Positions 1-8,483 of a stretch of DNA of 64,000 nt are shown here, in pieces (positions within the stretch are counted from its first letter, which is position 1; each line of letters begins with the position of its first letter). Position numbers and translations under genes: made by a program. The stretch spans positions 195,266-259,265 of the forward strand of contig JBCBOS010000011.1 in the NCBI GenBank assembly GCA_039821145.1, given 5' to 3'. The DNA comes from JBCCSZ01 sp039821145 (GTDB taxonomy: Bacteria; Bacteroidota; Bacteroidia; Chitinophagales; Saprospiraceae). The notes beneath the pieces are model-generated. The model was not told the DNA's origin and did not search any database. It saw only the letters and a program-made list of their open reading frames with translations.

Positions 1-2
1 CT

Positions 3-695
3 CACAATTCCCTGCCCGGTCGCTTACTGGCTGAGCTGACACACAAGATTCAGACGGCAGGCACAGACGACGCCGTCCGCTTGATCTTGCTGAAAAGCGC
101 AGGAGATCGTACGTTTTGCGCTGGTGCCAGCTTTGACGAACTCATGTCCATCGAAGACTTGGAGCAGGGCAAGCGTTTCTTTATGGGCTTTGCCAATGTG
201 ATCAATGCTTGTCGGAGCTGTCCGAAGCTCATCATCGGGCGGGTACAGGGCAAGGCAGTCGGAGGAGGAGTCGGCCTGGCTTCAGCCACGGATTATTGCT
301 TTGCCACCCAGTATGCTTCTGTCAAGCTGAGTGAGTTGGCCGTTGGGATTGGCCCCTTCGTCGTGGGACCAGCCGTGGAGCGCAAGATCGGGCTGTCGGC
401 CATGAGCCAACTGGCCATCAACGCCACCGCTTGGCAGACCGCTGATTGGGCCGCTCAGAAAGGGCTGTACACCCAAGTCTTTGACAGTACCGAAGCAATG
501 GACGAGGCCATTAGCATTTTGTTGACAAAATTGACAAAATCAAATCCAGAGGCCATGCGTTTACTAAAAAAAGTGTTCTGGGAAGGGACCGACCATTGGG
601 ACAGTTTATTGGCAGAAAGAGCAGCCATGAGCGGGCAGTTGGTACTCTCGGACTATAGCAAACAGGCCATCGAACGCTTCAAAGCCAAGGCCTAA
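3..695 (+). CDS. Enoyl-CoA hydratase/isomerase family protein, 5' truncated by the window
   Basis: Crotonase-fold protein, expected to hydrate or isomerise an acyl-CoA thioester in fatty-acid or branched-chain amino-acid breakdown; the substrate cannot be read from sequence. The frame is open to the left edge (HNSLPGRLLAEL precedes the first possible start), so the N-terminus lies outside. The two oxyanion-hole segments are visible: FCAGASF and the glycine-rich GKAVGGGVGL. They are followed by SELAVGIGPF, where a catalytic glutamate is expected. The C-terminus is complete. The next gene starts 14 bp downstream on the same strand, followed by a 2-oxoacid dehydrogenase E1, which fits a branched-chain acyl-CoA context. 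The family is secure; the specific enzyme is not. Confidence 0.85.
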   Translation, partial: HNSLPGRLLAELTHKIQTAGTDDAVRLILLKSAGDRTFCAGASFDELMSIEDLEQGKRFFMGFANVINACRSCPKLIIGRVQGKAVGGGVGLASATDYCFATQYASVKLSELAVGIGPFVVGPAVERKIGLSAMSQLAINATAWQTADWAAQKGLYTQVFDSTEAMDEAISILLTKLTKSNPEAMRLLKKVFWEGTDHWDSLLAERAAMSGQLVLSDYSKQAIERFKAKA

Positions 696-709
696 CAAAT
701 GGTACGAAC

Positions 710-1384
710 ATGATGAAAGTATTCAACACAATTGTTTGGGGACTTCTATTTGCAGGCATTGCAGCCGTCATCACCATCCCATCGGGTGCCTATGGGGAGT
801 ATGTACAGTACTACGTCATCGTCGTGCAATTGTACCTGCTCATCGTGAGTGCCTTTTTTGTGTTGAAAAGAGTGGCCTTCTATCGACTCCATGGCCACGT
901 GGATACCATCCGACTCATCAAAAAGAGCGACTACCAATTCAATTTGCTGGGGCATGGCGTTCTGCTGGGCATGATCCTGCTGGCCGTTACCAGCTCCACC
1001 CAAAATCCGCTCAGCTTCAATACGCTCATCATCGGGCTCATCCTTTTTTACTACATCATCCAGATTTTGCTCAACAGCCATCCGTCGATTTACATCAATG
1101 ACCGCTCATTTACCTACGACGATTACTTCATCGACGCCTGGGACTGGAACAACATCCAACGCATCGAGATGAACAAGGAAAAACTGCGGCTCATCAGCAA
1201 CGAAAAGGATTTTGAACTGGACTTCAATCTCATCGATGAAATTGATTACTACCACGTTCGCGAAGAAGTAGAGCGCTCCATACTCGACGGAGAATTTACC
1301 AAGGAGCGATCCTCCAAAGACCTGGCCTCCATTATTAGCAACTACGCCAATAAGCACGGCCTTCAAATGAACCAAATTACCTAA
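710..1384 (+). CDS. Membrane protein of unknown function, PH-like C-terminal half
   Basis: 224-residue protein that I do not recognise as a named family. The N-terminal half has about four hydrophobic segments (roughly residues 5-25, 35-55, 78-95 and 103-122). The C-terminal half is soluble and alternates short beta-strand-like stretches with aromatic and charged residues (SIYINDRSFTYDDYFIDAW, then KLRLISNEKDFELDF). This pattern resembles bacterial PH-like domains attached to membrane anchors, but that is inference. It lies 14 bp after the crotonase gene and 36 bp before the E1 dehydrogenase gene, so co-transcription is likely. Confidence 0.75.
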   Translation: MMKVFNTIVWGLLFAGIAAVITIPSGAYGEYVQYYVIVVQLYLLIVSAFFVLKRVAFYRLHGHVDTIRLIKKSDYQFNLLGHGVLLGMILLAVTSSTQNPLSFNTLIIGLILFYYIIQILLNSHPSIYINDRSFTYDDYFIDAWDWNNIQRIEMNKEKLRLISNEKDFELDFNLIDEIDYYHVREEVERSILDGEFTKERSSKDLASIISNYANKHGLQMNQIT

Positions 1385-1420
1385 AGACAATACACTTTTT
1401 GCATTTTAGATACCTAACCA

Positions 1421-3490
1421 ATGATAAAAGCCAAATCCATTATTGACAAAGATTTATTGCTGAAGGCCTTTCGACTCATGGCAACAGCCCGGACCATGGC
1501 CGAGGTGTATGAGGAGAATTTCAAATTGGTTTCCAAATATGTCCATGCCACCTCTTCGGGACACGAAGCCATCCAGATCGCAGCTGGCTTGTTGCTCAAG
1601 CCCCAGGACTATCTGTCGGCTTACTACCGCGATGATGCTACCTTGCTGTCCATCGGCATGGAACCCTACGATCTGATGCTGCAATTGCTCGCCAAGCGGG
1701 ACGATCCTTTTTCGGGAGGCCGCACCTACTACAGCCATCCCAGTTTGCGCCATCCAGACAAGCCGAAGATTCCCCATCAATCTTCTGCCACTGGCATGCA
1801 GGCCATCCCCACCACTGGCATCGCGATGGGTCTTCGCTACAGGGAAAAAATGAACCTGACAGAGGAGGAGCAAGCTCGACCCATCGTGTTGTGCTCCCTG
1901 GGAGATGCGTGCATCACAGAAGGGGAAGTAGCCGAGGCCTTGCAAATGGCCGCCCTCAAGCAGCTGCCCATCCTGTATCTGGTACAAGACAATGAATGGG
2001 ACATTTCTGCGAGTGCCGATGAAATTCGGGTGACAGACGCGGCTGGCTACGCCAAAGGCTTTCCGGGAATAGAAGTCCACAGCATAGATGGCAGTGACTT
2101 CATCGCCTGTTATCGCACCCTCCAAAAGGCCGTCCGTACCATTCGCGAACAAGGCCGTCCTTTCCTGGTCCACGCCCGTGTACCCCTGCTCAATCACCAC
2201 ACCTCTGGCGTTCGGAAAGAGTGGTACCGCGACGATTTGGAAGAACACCAAAGCCGCGACCCTTATCCCATCCTCCGAGGACAGCTCTTGGAAGAGGGCA
2301 TCCCGGTCCGGCAATTGGAACAAATAGAGGAGGAAGCTCGTCAAAAGGTAGAGCAAGACTTGCAAAGAGCCCAACAAGCGGAAGACCCTCGTCCATCGGA
2401 TTTGTTTACCCATGCATTTGCAGAAACGCCCATCCAAGAAGAACGGGGCGAGCGATCTCCGGCAGGCAAAAAGGAGGCAGTGATGGTCGACTGTGCCCTC
2501 TTTGCAGTCAAGGAGCTGATGCAGAAGCATCCCGAATGCCTGTTGTATGGCCAGGATGTTGGCCATCGGCTGGGAGGGGTTTTCAGGGAAGCGGCGACCT
2601 TGGCCCAGACGTTTGGCAATGATCGGGTGTTCAATACGCCCATTCAGGAAGCCTTCATCGTGGGCAGCACAGTGGGGATGTCGGCAGTGGGACTGAAGCC
2701 CATCGTAGAGGTGCAGTTTGCCGATTACATTTGGCCAGGCCTCAATCAATTGTTTACCGAGGTCAGTCGCTCTTGTTATCTGTCCAATGGCCAGTGGCCT
2801 GTCAGCATGATCTTGCGGGTCCCAATTGGCGCCTATGGCAGTGGCGGTCCGTACCATTCTTCCAGCGTAGAATCAGTCATTTGCAACATCAGAGGCATCA
2901 AGATCGCATATCCCAGCAATGGGGCAGATCTGAAAGGATTGATGAAGTCTGCCTATTACGATCCCAATCCCGTGGTGATATTTGAGCACAAGGGCTTGTA
3001 TTGGTCCAAGGTGAAGGGAACGGAAGCGGCCCGCACGGTAGAGCCATCAGAGGATTATGTCATTCCCTTTGGCAAGGCCCGGCAGGCACTGGAGGCCGAT
3101 GTGGAAAAAGCAGAGAATGGAGAGAGCCTGGTGGTAGTTACCTATGGCATGGGCGTCCACTGGGCCTTGAATGCGGCCAAGGCATTTGAGGGACAGATCG
3201 AAATATTGGATTTGCGGACCTTGCATCCGCTGGATGAGGAGGCCATCTACGAAGCGACACAACGACATGGCAAGTGTTTGGTGGTGACAGAAGAACCAGT
3301 GAGCAACACCTTTGCACAAAGTGTGGCTGCCCGCGTACAAGAGCATTGCTTTCGCTACCTGGATGCCCCTGTACGCACCATTGGATCGGAGGACATGCCA
3401 GCCATCCCTCTCAACTCGGTACTGGAACAAACCATGATTCCGTCCATTGAAAAGGTCCAAGCAGCCATTGGCGATTTGTTGGCATACTGA
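1421..3490 (+). CDS. 2-oxoacid dehydrogenase E1, alpha and beta subunits fused
   Basis: Thiamine-diphosphate-dependent E1 that decarboxylates a 2-oxoacid and passes the acyl group to the lipoyl arm of E2. Residues about 1-335 form the alpha half, with the thiamine motif starting GD at 161-162 and its distal Asn at 191 (GD-x28-N). Residues about 355-689 form the beta half (LLYGQDVG, then FNTPIQEAF and GAYGSGGPYHSS). Both halves sit in one uninterrupted frame, a fusion common in Bacteroidota and usually annotated as 2-oxoisovalerate or pyruvate dehydrogenase E1. The crotonase gene upstream makes a branched-chain substrate plausible. No E2 or E3 gene is in the window. Confidence 0.92.
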   Translation: MIKAKSIIDKDLLLKAFRLMATARTMAEVYEENFKLVSKYVHATSSGHEAIQIAAGLLLKPQDYLSAYYRDDATLLSIGMEPYDLMLQLLAKRDDPFSGGRTYYSHPSLRHPDKPKIPHQSSATGMQAIPTTGIAMGLRYREKMNLTEEEQARPIVLCSLGDACITEGEVAEALQMAALKQLPILYLVQDNEWDISASADEIRVTDAAGYAKGFPGIEVHSIDGSDFIACYRTLQKAVRTIREQGRPFLVHARVPLLNHHTSGVRKEWYRDDLEEHQSRDPYPILRGQLLEEGIPVRQLEQIEEEARQKVEQDLQRAQQAEDPRPSDLFTHAFAETPIQEERGERSPAGKKEAVMVDCALFAVKELMQKHPECLLYGQDVGHRLGGVFREAATLAQTFGNDRVFNTPIQEAFIVGSTVGMSAVGLKPIVEVQFADYIWPGLNQLFTEVSRSCYLSNGQWPVSMILRVPIGAYGSGGPYHSSSVESVICNIRGIKIAYPSNGADLKGLMKSAYYDPNPVVIFEHKGLYWSKVKGTEAARTVEPSEDYVIPFGKARQALEADVEKAENGESLVVVTYGMGVHWALNAAKAFEGQIEILDLRTLHPLDEEAIYEATQRHGKCLVVTEEPVSNTFAQSVAARVQEHCFRYLDAPVRTIGSEDMPAIPLNSVLEQTMIPSIEKVQAAIGDLLAY

Positions 3491-3628
3491 GAAGACCGAC
3501 AGGATTTTTAAAAGCGACTTTTTAAGCTTATTTTGGAGCGGCCATCACCCGCGGGACAATCAACTGTGGAGTCCACGACCCGGGTTCGATGGCGACAGTG
3601 TATTGTTCGACAAACCTAATCATCCTGT

Positions 3629-4405
3629 ATGCTCCTCGGGCTTATTCAGCTGACCCTTTTTTTGATCGTTGGAATCCTACTCACATGTACGTACTATGCG
3701 CTCCGCCATGCCTTGCAGCAGCGACAAATGGAGGAGCAAACGCGTCAGCAATTGCTCACCTATGTGATGGCAGGCTTGTTGATCTGGCTTTTGCTCCTGG
3801 CGGTTTTGGCCTATGGAGGGTATTTCCAAAACTTTGAAAAGATTCCTCCTCGCCTTCTCTTGGCTTTGTTGCCGCCCATGCTTTTGGCCCTTATCCTGAC
3901 GTTTTCCAAGTCCTTTGCCACCTTGTTGCGCCTCATCCCTTCTTCTTGGCTGGTCTACATTCAGTCGTTTCGGATCGCCATGGAATTGTTGTTGTGGTTG
4001 GGACTGGTGGCAGGCATTGTTCCCTTCCAGATGACCTTTCAGGGATTCAATTACGACATCATACTTGGGCTTTCTGCCATCGGAGCTGGCTTTTTGTTCT
4101 TTGGAAAGGGGCGCCAATTGCGCTTCGAAGCCTTTTTGTGGAACATTTCGGGCATTGCCCTTTTGGTCAACATCCTTTTCATTTCCATCATCTCGACCCC
4201 TTCTCCCTTCCGGGTCTTCATGAACGAGCCTGCCAATACCATGGTGGCTTATTTTCCTTTCATCTGGATTCCGGGCTTCATTGTCCCCTTTGCCCTGGCC
4301 ATGCACCTGTTTTCCATCCGACAGCTTCAGCTCAAGCAGAGCAAGCGAAGAACCTTTCGTCTCAGACGCAAAAAAGTGGATGAGCAAGAGTTGAAAGATT
4401 GTTAA
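3629..4405 (+). CDS. Polytopic membrane protein of unknown function
   Basis: 258-residue protein with about seven hydrophobic helices spread over residues 1-240 and a short basic tail (KQSKRRTFRLRRKKVDE) predicted to lie in the cytoplasm. I recognise no catalytic motif or transporter signature. The start chosen is the ATG just before the first hydrophobic helix. The gene follows E1 after 138 bp and ends 10 bp before the short-chain dehydrogenase gene, so it may be co-transcribed with that gene. Confidence 0.72.
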   Translation: MLLGLIQLTLFLIVGILLTCTYYALRHALQQRQMEEQTRQQLLTYVMAGLLIWLLLLAVLAYGGYFQNFEKIPPRLLLALLPPMLLALILTFSKSFATLLRLIPSSWLVYIQSFRIAMELLLWLGLVAGIVPFQMTFQGFNYDIILGLSAIGAGFLFFGKGRQLRFEAFLWNISGIALLVNILFISIISTPSPFRVFMNEPANTMVAYFPFIWIPGFIVPFALAMHLFSIRQLQLKQSKRRTFRLRRKKVDEQELKDC

Positions 4406-4415
4406 ATTTGCGGCC

Positions 4416-5213
4416 ATGGAGGATTTCAAAGACAAAGTTGTATGGATCACAGGGGCTTCTTCCGGCATTGGCGAGGCATTGGCACACGCTTTTGCTCGCC
4501 AGGGGAGCCGCCTTGTATTGTCTGCCCGTAGAAAGGCGGAGCTGGAACGCGTCAAAGGGCAGTGCAAGTTGACGGATGATCGAGGCCTGGTGCTGCCTTT
4601 GGATTTGACCCAGTTTGAGGAGATGGAGGCAAAAACGGCCGAAGTCATGCAGCATTTCGGTCGAATCGACCTGTTGATCAACAATGGGGGGATCAGCCAG
4701 CGCTCGCGGGTGGTAGATACAGATCTGGAAGTGTATCGTCGATTGATGGAGGTCAACTATCTTGGGACCGTTGCCATCAGCCAGGCAGTTTTGAAGGTAT
4801 TCCTGAAGCAGGGAGGAGGCCAGTTTGGGGTCATTTCCAGTTTGATGGGAAAGTTTGCTTCTCCCATGCGCTCGGGCTATTGTGCTGCCAAGCATGCCCT
4901 ACACGGTTTTTTCGATGCCCTTCGATTGGAATACGAGTCGGATGGAGTAGAGGTCTGCTTGATCTGCCCTGGCTTTATTCGAACCGATGTGTCCAAAAAT
5001 GCATTGACAGCGGATGGTTCTGCTCAAAATAGCATGGATGAGGCCACTGGAAAGGGCATGTCAGCGGAAGACTGTGCCCAGCAAATTCTGCGGGCCTTGG
5101 GCAAAAAACAATTTGAGGTATTGATTGGAGGAAAGGAGACCCTGGCGGCCTACATCAAGCGGTTTTTCCCGAAGATGCTGCACCGGATTGTGAAGCGGGC
5201 AAGCGTTACTTAG
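4416..5213 (+). CDS. Short-chain dehydrogenase/reductase (SDR)
   Basis: NAD(P)-dependent classical SDR of 265 residues; the substrate is unknown. The Rossmann motif TGASSGIG is at residues 12-19, NNGG follows at about 89-92, the active-site Ser lies in VISSLMG and the catalytic pair YxxxK is Tyr155/Lys159. The C-terminal GGKETLAAYIKRFFPKML resembles membrane-associated Bacteroidota members annotated as 11-beta-hydroxysteroid-dehydrogenase-like. A TAAATTTG hexamer-type box ends 6 bp before the ATG. The stop codon TAG is composed of two bases of the target duplication plus the first base of the small mobile element at 5213. Confidence 0.93.
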   Translation: MEDFKDKVVWITGASSGIGEALAHAFARQGSRLVLSARRKAELERVKGQCKLTDDRGLVLPLDLTQFEEMEAKTAEVMQHFGRIDLLINNGGISQRSRVVDTDLEVYRRLMEVNYLGTVAISQAVLKVFLKQGGGQFGVISSLMGKFASPMRSGYCAAKHALHGFFDALRLEYESDGVEVCLICPGFIRTDVSKNALTADGSAQNSMDEATGKGMSAEDCAQQILRALGKKQFEVLIGGKETLAAYIKRFFPKMLHRIVKRASVT

Positions 5214-5397
5214 AGCTCGTTCAGATTTAAAATTTTGAGGCTGCAAATGACCCTGCCTGTCCGGCAGGCAGGCCTTTTGGCATCATATCGCGCGAATTTT
5301 TCAAGCCGTAGCGCGGCTATGCCTTTTAAAATGTCACTTATCTGATGCCAAAATCTTTCATTTTCGCAAATAATCCCAAATTCTGAACGACCTCTTA
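5210..5397 (-). mobile_element. MITE-like element, copy 1 (182 bp) with TTA target duplication
   Basis: The element proper is 5213-5394. The left end reads GAGCTCGTTCAGATTT and the reverse complement of the right end reads GAGGTCGTTCAGAATTT, an imperfect terminal inverted repeat. TTA flanks it at 5210-5212 and 5395-5397. It contains a GC-rich hairpin at 5252-5272 (CCTGCCTG/CAGGCAGG) and a smaller AGCCG/CGGCT hairpin. A second copy in opposite orientation with the same length is at 38958-39139, about 94% identical by eye. It encodes no transposase. GAG ends with a 3-bp TNA duplication match the IS1031 group of IS5, which is the inferred source of transposase. Confidence 0.88.
5252..5272. repeat. 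GC-rich palindromic hairpin inside MITE copy 1
   Basis: An 8-bp stem, CCTGCCTG pairing with CAGGCAGG, encloses a 5-base loop. The same hairpin occurs in copy 2 at 39080-39100. It resembles REP-type palindromes and could fold in RNA from either strand. Confidence 0.85.
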
Positions 5398-5721
5398 GAC
5401 AGAAAAACTTTCTCCACAGGCACATTCGCGCGAGGCGTTGGGATTGTTGAAGTAAAAGCCTTTGCCGTCCAGCCCGCCAGAAAATTCGAGGGTCGTATTG
5501 CACAGATAGAGAAAGCTGCGCAGGTCGGTGACGATTTTTTCGCCATTGTCTTCAAATACTTGATCTTCTGGCTGGGATTTGTCGTCAAACTCCATCTTAT
5601 AGGTCAGCCCAGAGCAGCCGCCACTCTCGACACTTACCCGGACAAAATGCTCTTGCGTGAGCTTGTCTTTTGTGCGAATCACATTGATCTGGTTCTTTGC
5701 TGAATCTGATACGTAGAGCAT
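5395..5721 (-). CDS. HesB/IscA-type iron-sulfur cluster assembly protein
   Basis: A-type carrier that accepts and delivers Fe-S clusters. The 108-residue product has the three family cysteines: Cys36 in GGCSG, and Cys100/Cys102 in CACGESF near the C-terminus. The start chosen is the ATG opening MLYVSDSAKN; an upstream in-frame extension is open by chance and not family-like. It is divergent from the MutS-like gene. Its stop codon TAA is formed by the right-hand TTA duplication of the MITE. Whether it is IscA-, SufA- or ErpA-like cannot be decided. Confidence 0.93.
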   Translation of the reverse strand: MLYVSDSAKNQINVIRTKDKLTQEHFVRVSVESGGCSGLTYKMEFDDKSQPEDQVFEDNGEKIVTDLRSFLYLCNTTLEFSGGLDGKGFYFNNPNASRECACGESFSV

Positions 5722-5832
5722 GATAAAATGACTTTCTTGCGGAAAATGTAAATATAACAAATGTTGTGCTAAGGTGGTTCCCGAATCTCCCCAGCAAAAT
5801 TGCCTGCAAAAACCAGCGTTTGCCAGAATTGC

Positions 5833-5840
5833 TATCTTTG
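5833..5840 (+). promoter_or_regulatory. Possible -7 element for the MutS-like gene
   Basis: TATCTTTG fits the Bacteroidota -7 consensus TAnnTTTG and lies 63 bp before the start codon of the downstream gene. I see no well-spaced -33 TTTG, so support is partial. Confidence 0.45.
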
Positions 5841-5902
5841 GCGCCGACAATGCCCCATAAAATGACTTCTACACCCGAAAAAATCATACACTCTCGGAAC
5901 CC

Positions 5903-7687
5903 ATGAAAGACCTTTTGACCACTTACCAGGAACGAGCGACGAGCTTTCGACAGACGGCAGAATCTCTGGAAAACAAGTACAATCGATTGGCCTTGTTTCG
6001 ACTGCTGCTGTTCGTTTCGTCCGTGGGGCTGGCCATTTACTTTTGGTCCATGCATCCCCTGGCTGGTGCCGCCTTCATCTTTTTTTCCCTGCTGGGCTTT
6101 GCCCGTTTTGTCTTTTGGCACCTGTCCATCCGCAAGTCGCAGCGCTTTCACGAGGCCTTGACCCAGGTAAATGAAAACGAGATCAGAGCCATTTCTGGCG
6201 ATCACAGCATGTTTGCAGATGGCACCTCCTTCAGCGATCCCTTGCACCCCTATCTCATCGACTTGGATGTATTTGGGCCTCATTCATTTTTTCAATTTAC
6301 CAATCGGACGAGTACGGCCATCGGTTGTCGCTACTTGGCCCAATTTCTCAGTCGGCCTGTAGAAATGGCTGACATTGACCGTCGGCAGCAGTCCATTACT
6401 GAGTTGAAGGAAGAATTGGAATGGCGGCAACGCTTTCAGGCATATGGAATGGCCACCGAGGATGACTTGCAGCACATCGAATCCTTGGAGGAATGGATGT
6501 CGGCACCTTCATTTGTGGAAAACAACCGACTGTATCTCTTCGCCCTGATCCTCAACCCCATCTGGGCCACCGGCGTCTTGTTGCTCTTCATCTTTTACTT
6601 GCCTTGGTATGCGGCTTTGGCCCTGATGCTGCCCACATTTTGGATCATCCGAAAAACCCTGGAACCGATCAACCAGACCCATGTGCGAACGGCCAAAGCA
6701 GGGAAAATACTGGCCTTTTATGCCGATCTGATTCGCCACATCGAAGCCAAGGACTTTGGCGCTCCCCAGCTACAGGATTTGAAAAATGTCTTTTCGACTG
6801 GCCCGGTGAAAGCTTCCAAAAGCATCGACCAGCTTTCGTACATCATCAGTCAGCTCAATGTGCGCTACAATGCCTTTGCCGTCATCCTCAACGTCATTGG
6901 ATTGTGGGATTTGTATTGGGTGCGTCGCTTGGAGCTTTGGAAAAAAATCAATCGGGAGGCCTTGCCACAGTGGTTTGACAGCCTCCAACAGATGGAAGCC
7001 TTGCTGAGTCTGGCCACTTCCTGGTACAATCATCCCGATTGGAGTCTGCCAACATTGGTGGAAGAAGGGCCTTTGGAGGCCACGTCTCTCGGCCATCCAC
7101 TCATCGCCGCTCAGGAGAGGGTCAACAATGACATTCACATTCCCACCGAGGGGCACATCAAGTTGGTGACTGGCTCGAACATGGCAGGAAAAAGCACCTT
7201 TTTGCGCACCCTGGGCCTCAATGTGGTCTTGGCAGGCATTGGCGCTCCGGTTTGTGCCAGCAGCCTGAGGCTTCCCATTTTGGAAGTATACACCAGCATG
7301 CGCACCCAGGATGCCCTTCACGAAAGCACTTCTTCCTTTTACGCCGAACTCAAGCGCCTCAAAACCATCATCGAAGCGGTAGAAAGCCGCAAAAAAGTCT
7401 TTTTCTTGTTGGATGAGATCTTGAAAGGAACCAACTCCAACGATCGACACACGGGCTCCAAGGCATTGATCCGGCAGTTGATCCGCAGCGGGGGCAGTGG
7501 GATCATTGCGACCCACGACCTGGAACTGGGGGCCCTGGAGGAGCAATACGATGGGGCCATCGAAAATCTTTGCATGGAGGTGGCCATCGAGGACAGCCAG
7601 TTGCGGTTTGACTACAAGATCAGAAAAGGGGTGAGCAAGAGTTTCAACGCCACTTTGTTGATGAAGGAAATGGGCATCAAAATTTGA
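5903..7687 (+). CDS. Membrane-associated MutS-family ATPase
   Basis: 594-residue MutS relative consisting of a connector/lever region and the C-terminal MutS ATPase domain. The Walker A motif GSNMAGKST is near residue 424, Walker B is FFLLDEILKGTNS, and the following ATHDLE is the D-loop/switch region. The N-terminal mismatch-recognition domain (with the Phe-x-Glu motif) is absent. Two hydrophobic pairs (about residues 30-70 and 208-250) look like transmembrane helices, which canonical MutS lacks. Proteins of this architecture are common in Bacteroidota and usually labelled DNA mismatch repair protein. A role in ordinary mismatch repair is doubtful because the recognition domain is missing. 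Confidence 0.88.
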   Translation: MKDLLTTYQERATSFRQTAESLENKYNRLALFRLLLFVSSVGLAIYFWSMHPLAGAAFIFFSLLGFARFVFWHLSIRKSQRFHEALTQVNENEIRAISGDHSMFADGTSFSDPLHPYLIDLDVFGPHSFFQFTNRTSTAIGCRYLAQFLSRPVEMADIDRRQQSITELKEELEWRQRFQAYGMATEDDLQHIESLEEWMSAPSFVENNRLYLFALILNPIWATGVLLLFIFYLPWYAALALMLPTFWIIRKTLEPINQTHVRTAKAGKILAFYADLIRHIEAKDFGAPQLQDLKNVFSTGPVKASKSIDQLSYIISQLNVRYNAFAVILNVIGLWDLYWVRRLELWKKINREALPQWFDSLQQMEALLSLATSWYNHPDWSLPTLVEEGPLEATSLGHPLIAAQERVNNDIHIPTEGHIKLVTGSNMAGKSTFLRTLGLNVVLAGIGAPVCASSLRLPILEVYTSMRTQDALHESTSSFYAELKRLKTIIEAVESRKKVFFLLDEILKGTNSNDRHTGSKALIRQLIRSGGSGIIATHDLELGALEEQYDGAIENLCMEVAIEDSQLRFDYKIRKGVSKSFNATLLMKEMGIKI

Positions 7688-7709
7688 AAACCACTAAGCC
7701 ATCGTCTCT

Positions 7710-8483
7710 ATGCACCTACAATCGACCTTCTGTTGTCTTTGCTTGCTTTTCCTGGCAAGTTGCCAATCCTCCAGCCCAGTGGAAAAACCGCCTGTCCAAG
7801 CCGCCCAACACGCAGGCGGGCCCGCGCTCGAAGCCGGGCGGTACAACGTCGCCTTCTTGATCATGGACGGGGTGTACAATACAGAGTTGACAGCGCCCTA
7901 CGACATTTTCCAACACACCATCTTTCGGGACAGCATCAAGGCAATGAACACCTTTTTGGTGGCCAATACCCTGAAGCCAATCACTTCTTTTGAGGGGATT
8001 CGACTGTTGCCAGACTTCAATTATCTCGACCCACATCTGCCCGAGATCGACATCTTGGTGGTGCCCAGTGCAGAGCATCATTTGGACAGTGACTTGGAAG
8101 ATGAACAGATGATTGGATTTGTCAAGCGCACAGCTACCAAGGCACTTTTTGTCACTTCACATTGCGATGGGGCCTTCGTTCTGGCCAAGGCTGGCTTGTT
8201 GGATACGGTGGTCTCTACTACTTTTCCAAGCGATGTGGCGGCCTATCGGAAGATGTTTCCGGCATTGGATGTCAGAGAGGACGTCATCTTTGTACACGAT
8301 GGGAAATACATCACCTCGGCAGGTGGGGCCCGCTCCTTTGATGCGGCCCTCTATTTGAGCGAGCGATTGTATGGCAAGGAGGTGGCCCGTCGACTGGCCA
8401 AAGGTCTGGTCATTGATTGGAAGTTGGAGGAAGTCCCTCACTTGGTCATCGATGGAAAGCGAGAATTGGTTAAGAAGCAGTGA
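7710..8483 (+). CDS. DJ-1/PfpI family lipoprotein
   Basis: 257 residues beginning with a lipoprotein signal whose lipobox is LASC (Cys18), so the mature protein should be anchored outside the cytoplasm. The body is a class-I glutamine-amidotransferase-like/DJ-1 fold. It has an early VAFLIMDGVYNTELTAPYDI segment and a nucleophile elbow SHCDGAFVLAKAG carrying the expected Cys. The AraC-type DNA-binding domain found on many such proteins is absent. The gene starts 22 bp after the MutS-like gene and its end overlaps the converging response regulator gene by 14 bp. The activity (protease, chaperone or amidase) is unknown. Confidence 0.85.
   Translation: MHLQSTFCCLCLLFLASCQSSSPVEKPPVQAAQHAGGPALEAGRYNVAFLIMDGVYNTELTAPYDIFQHTIFRDSIKAMNTFLVANTLKPITSFEGIRLLPDFNYLDPHLPEIDILVVPSAEHHLDSDLEDEQMIGFVKRTATKALFVTSHCDGAFVLAKAGLLDTVVSTTFPSDVAAYRKMFPALDVREDVIFVHDGKYITSAGGARSFDAALYLSERLYGKEVARRLAKGLVIDWKLEEVPHLVIDGKRELVKKQ

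Noticed and set aside
3545..3600. A gggttcgat string resembling a tRNA T-loop
   Set aside because: The flanking bases do not form a T-arm or acceptor stem, and no anticodon arm is visible.
4403..4410. TAAATTTG as a full promoter for the SDR gene
   Set aside because: There is no TTTG at 19-20 bp and the box overlaps the stop codon of the upstream gene; mentioned only as a possible leaderless start.
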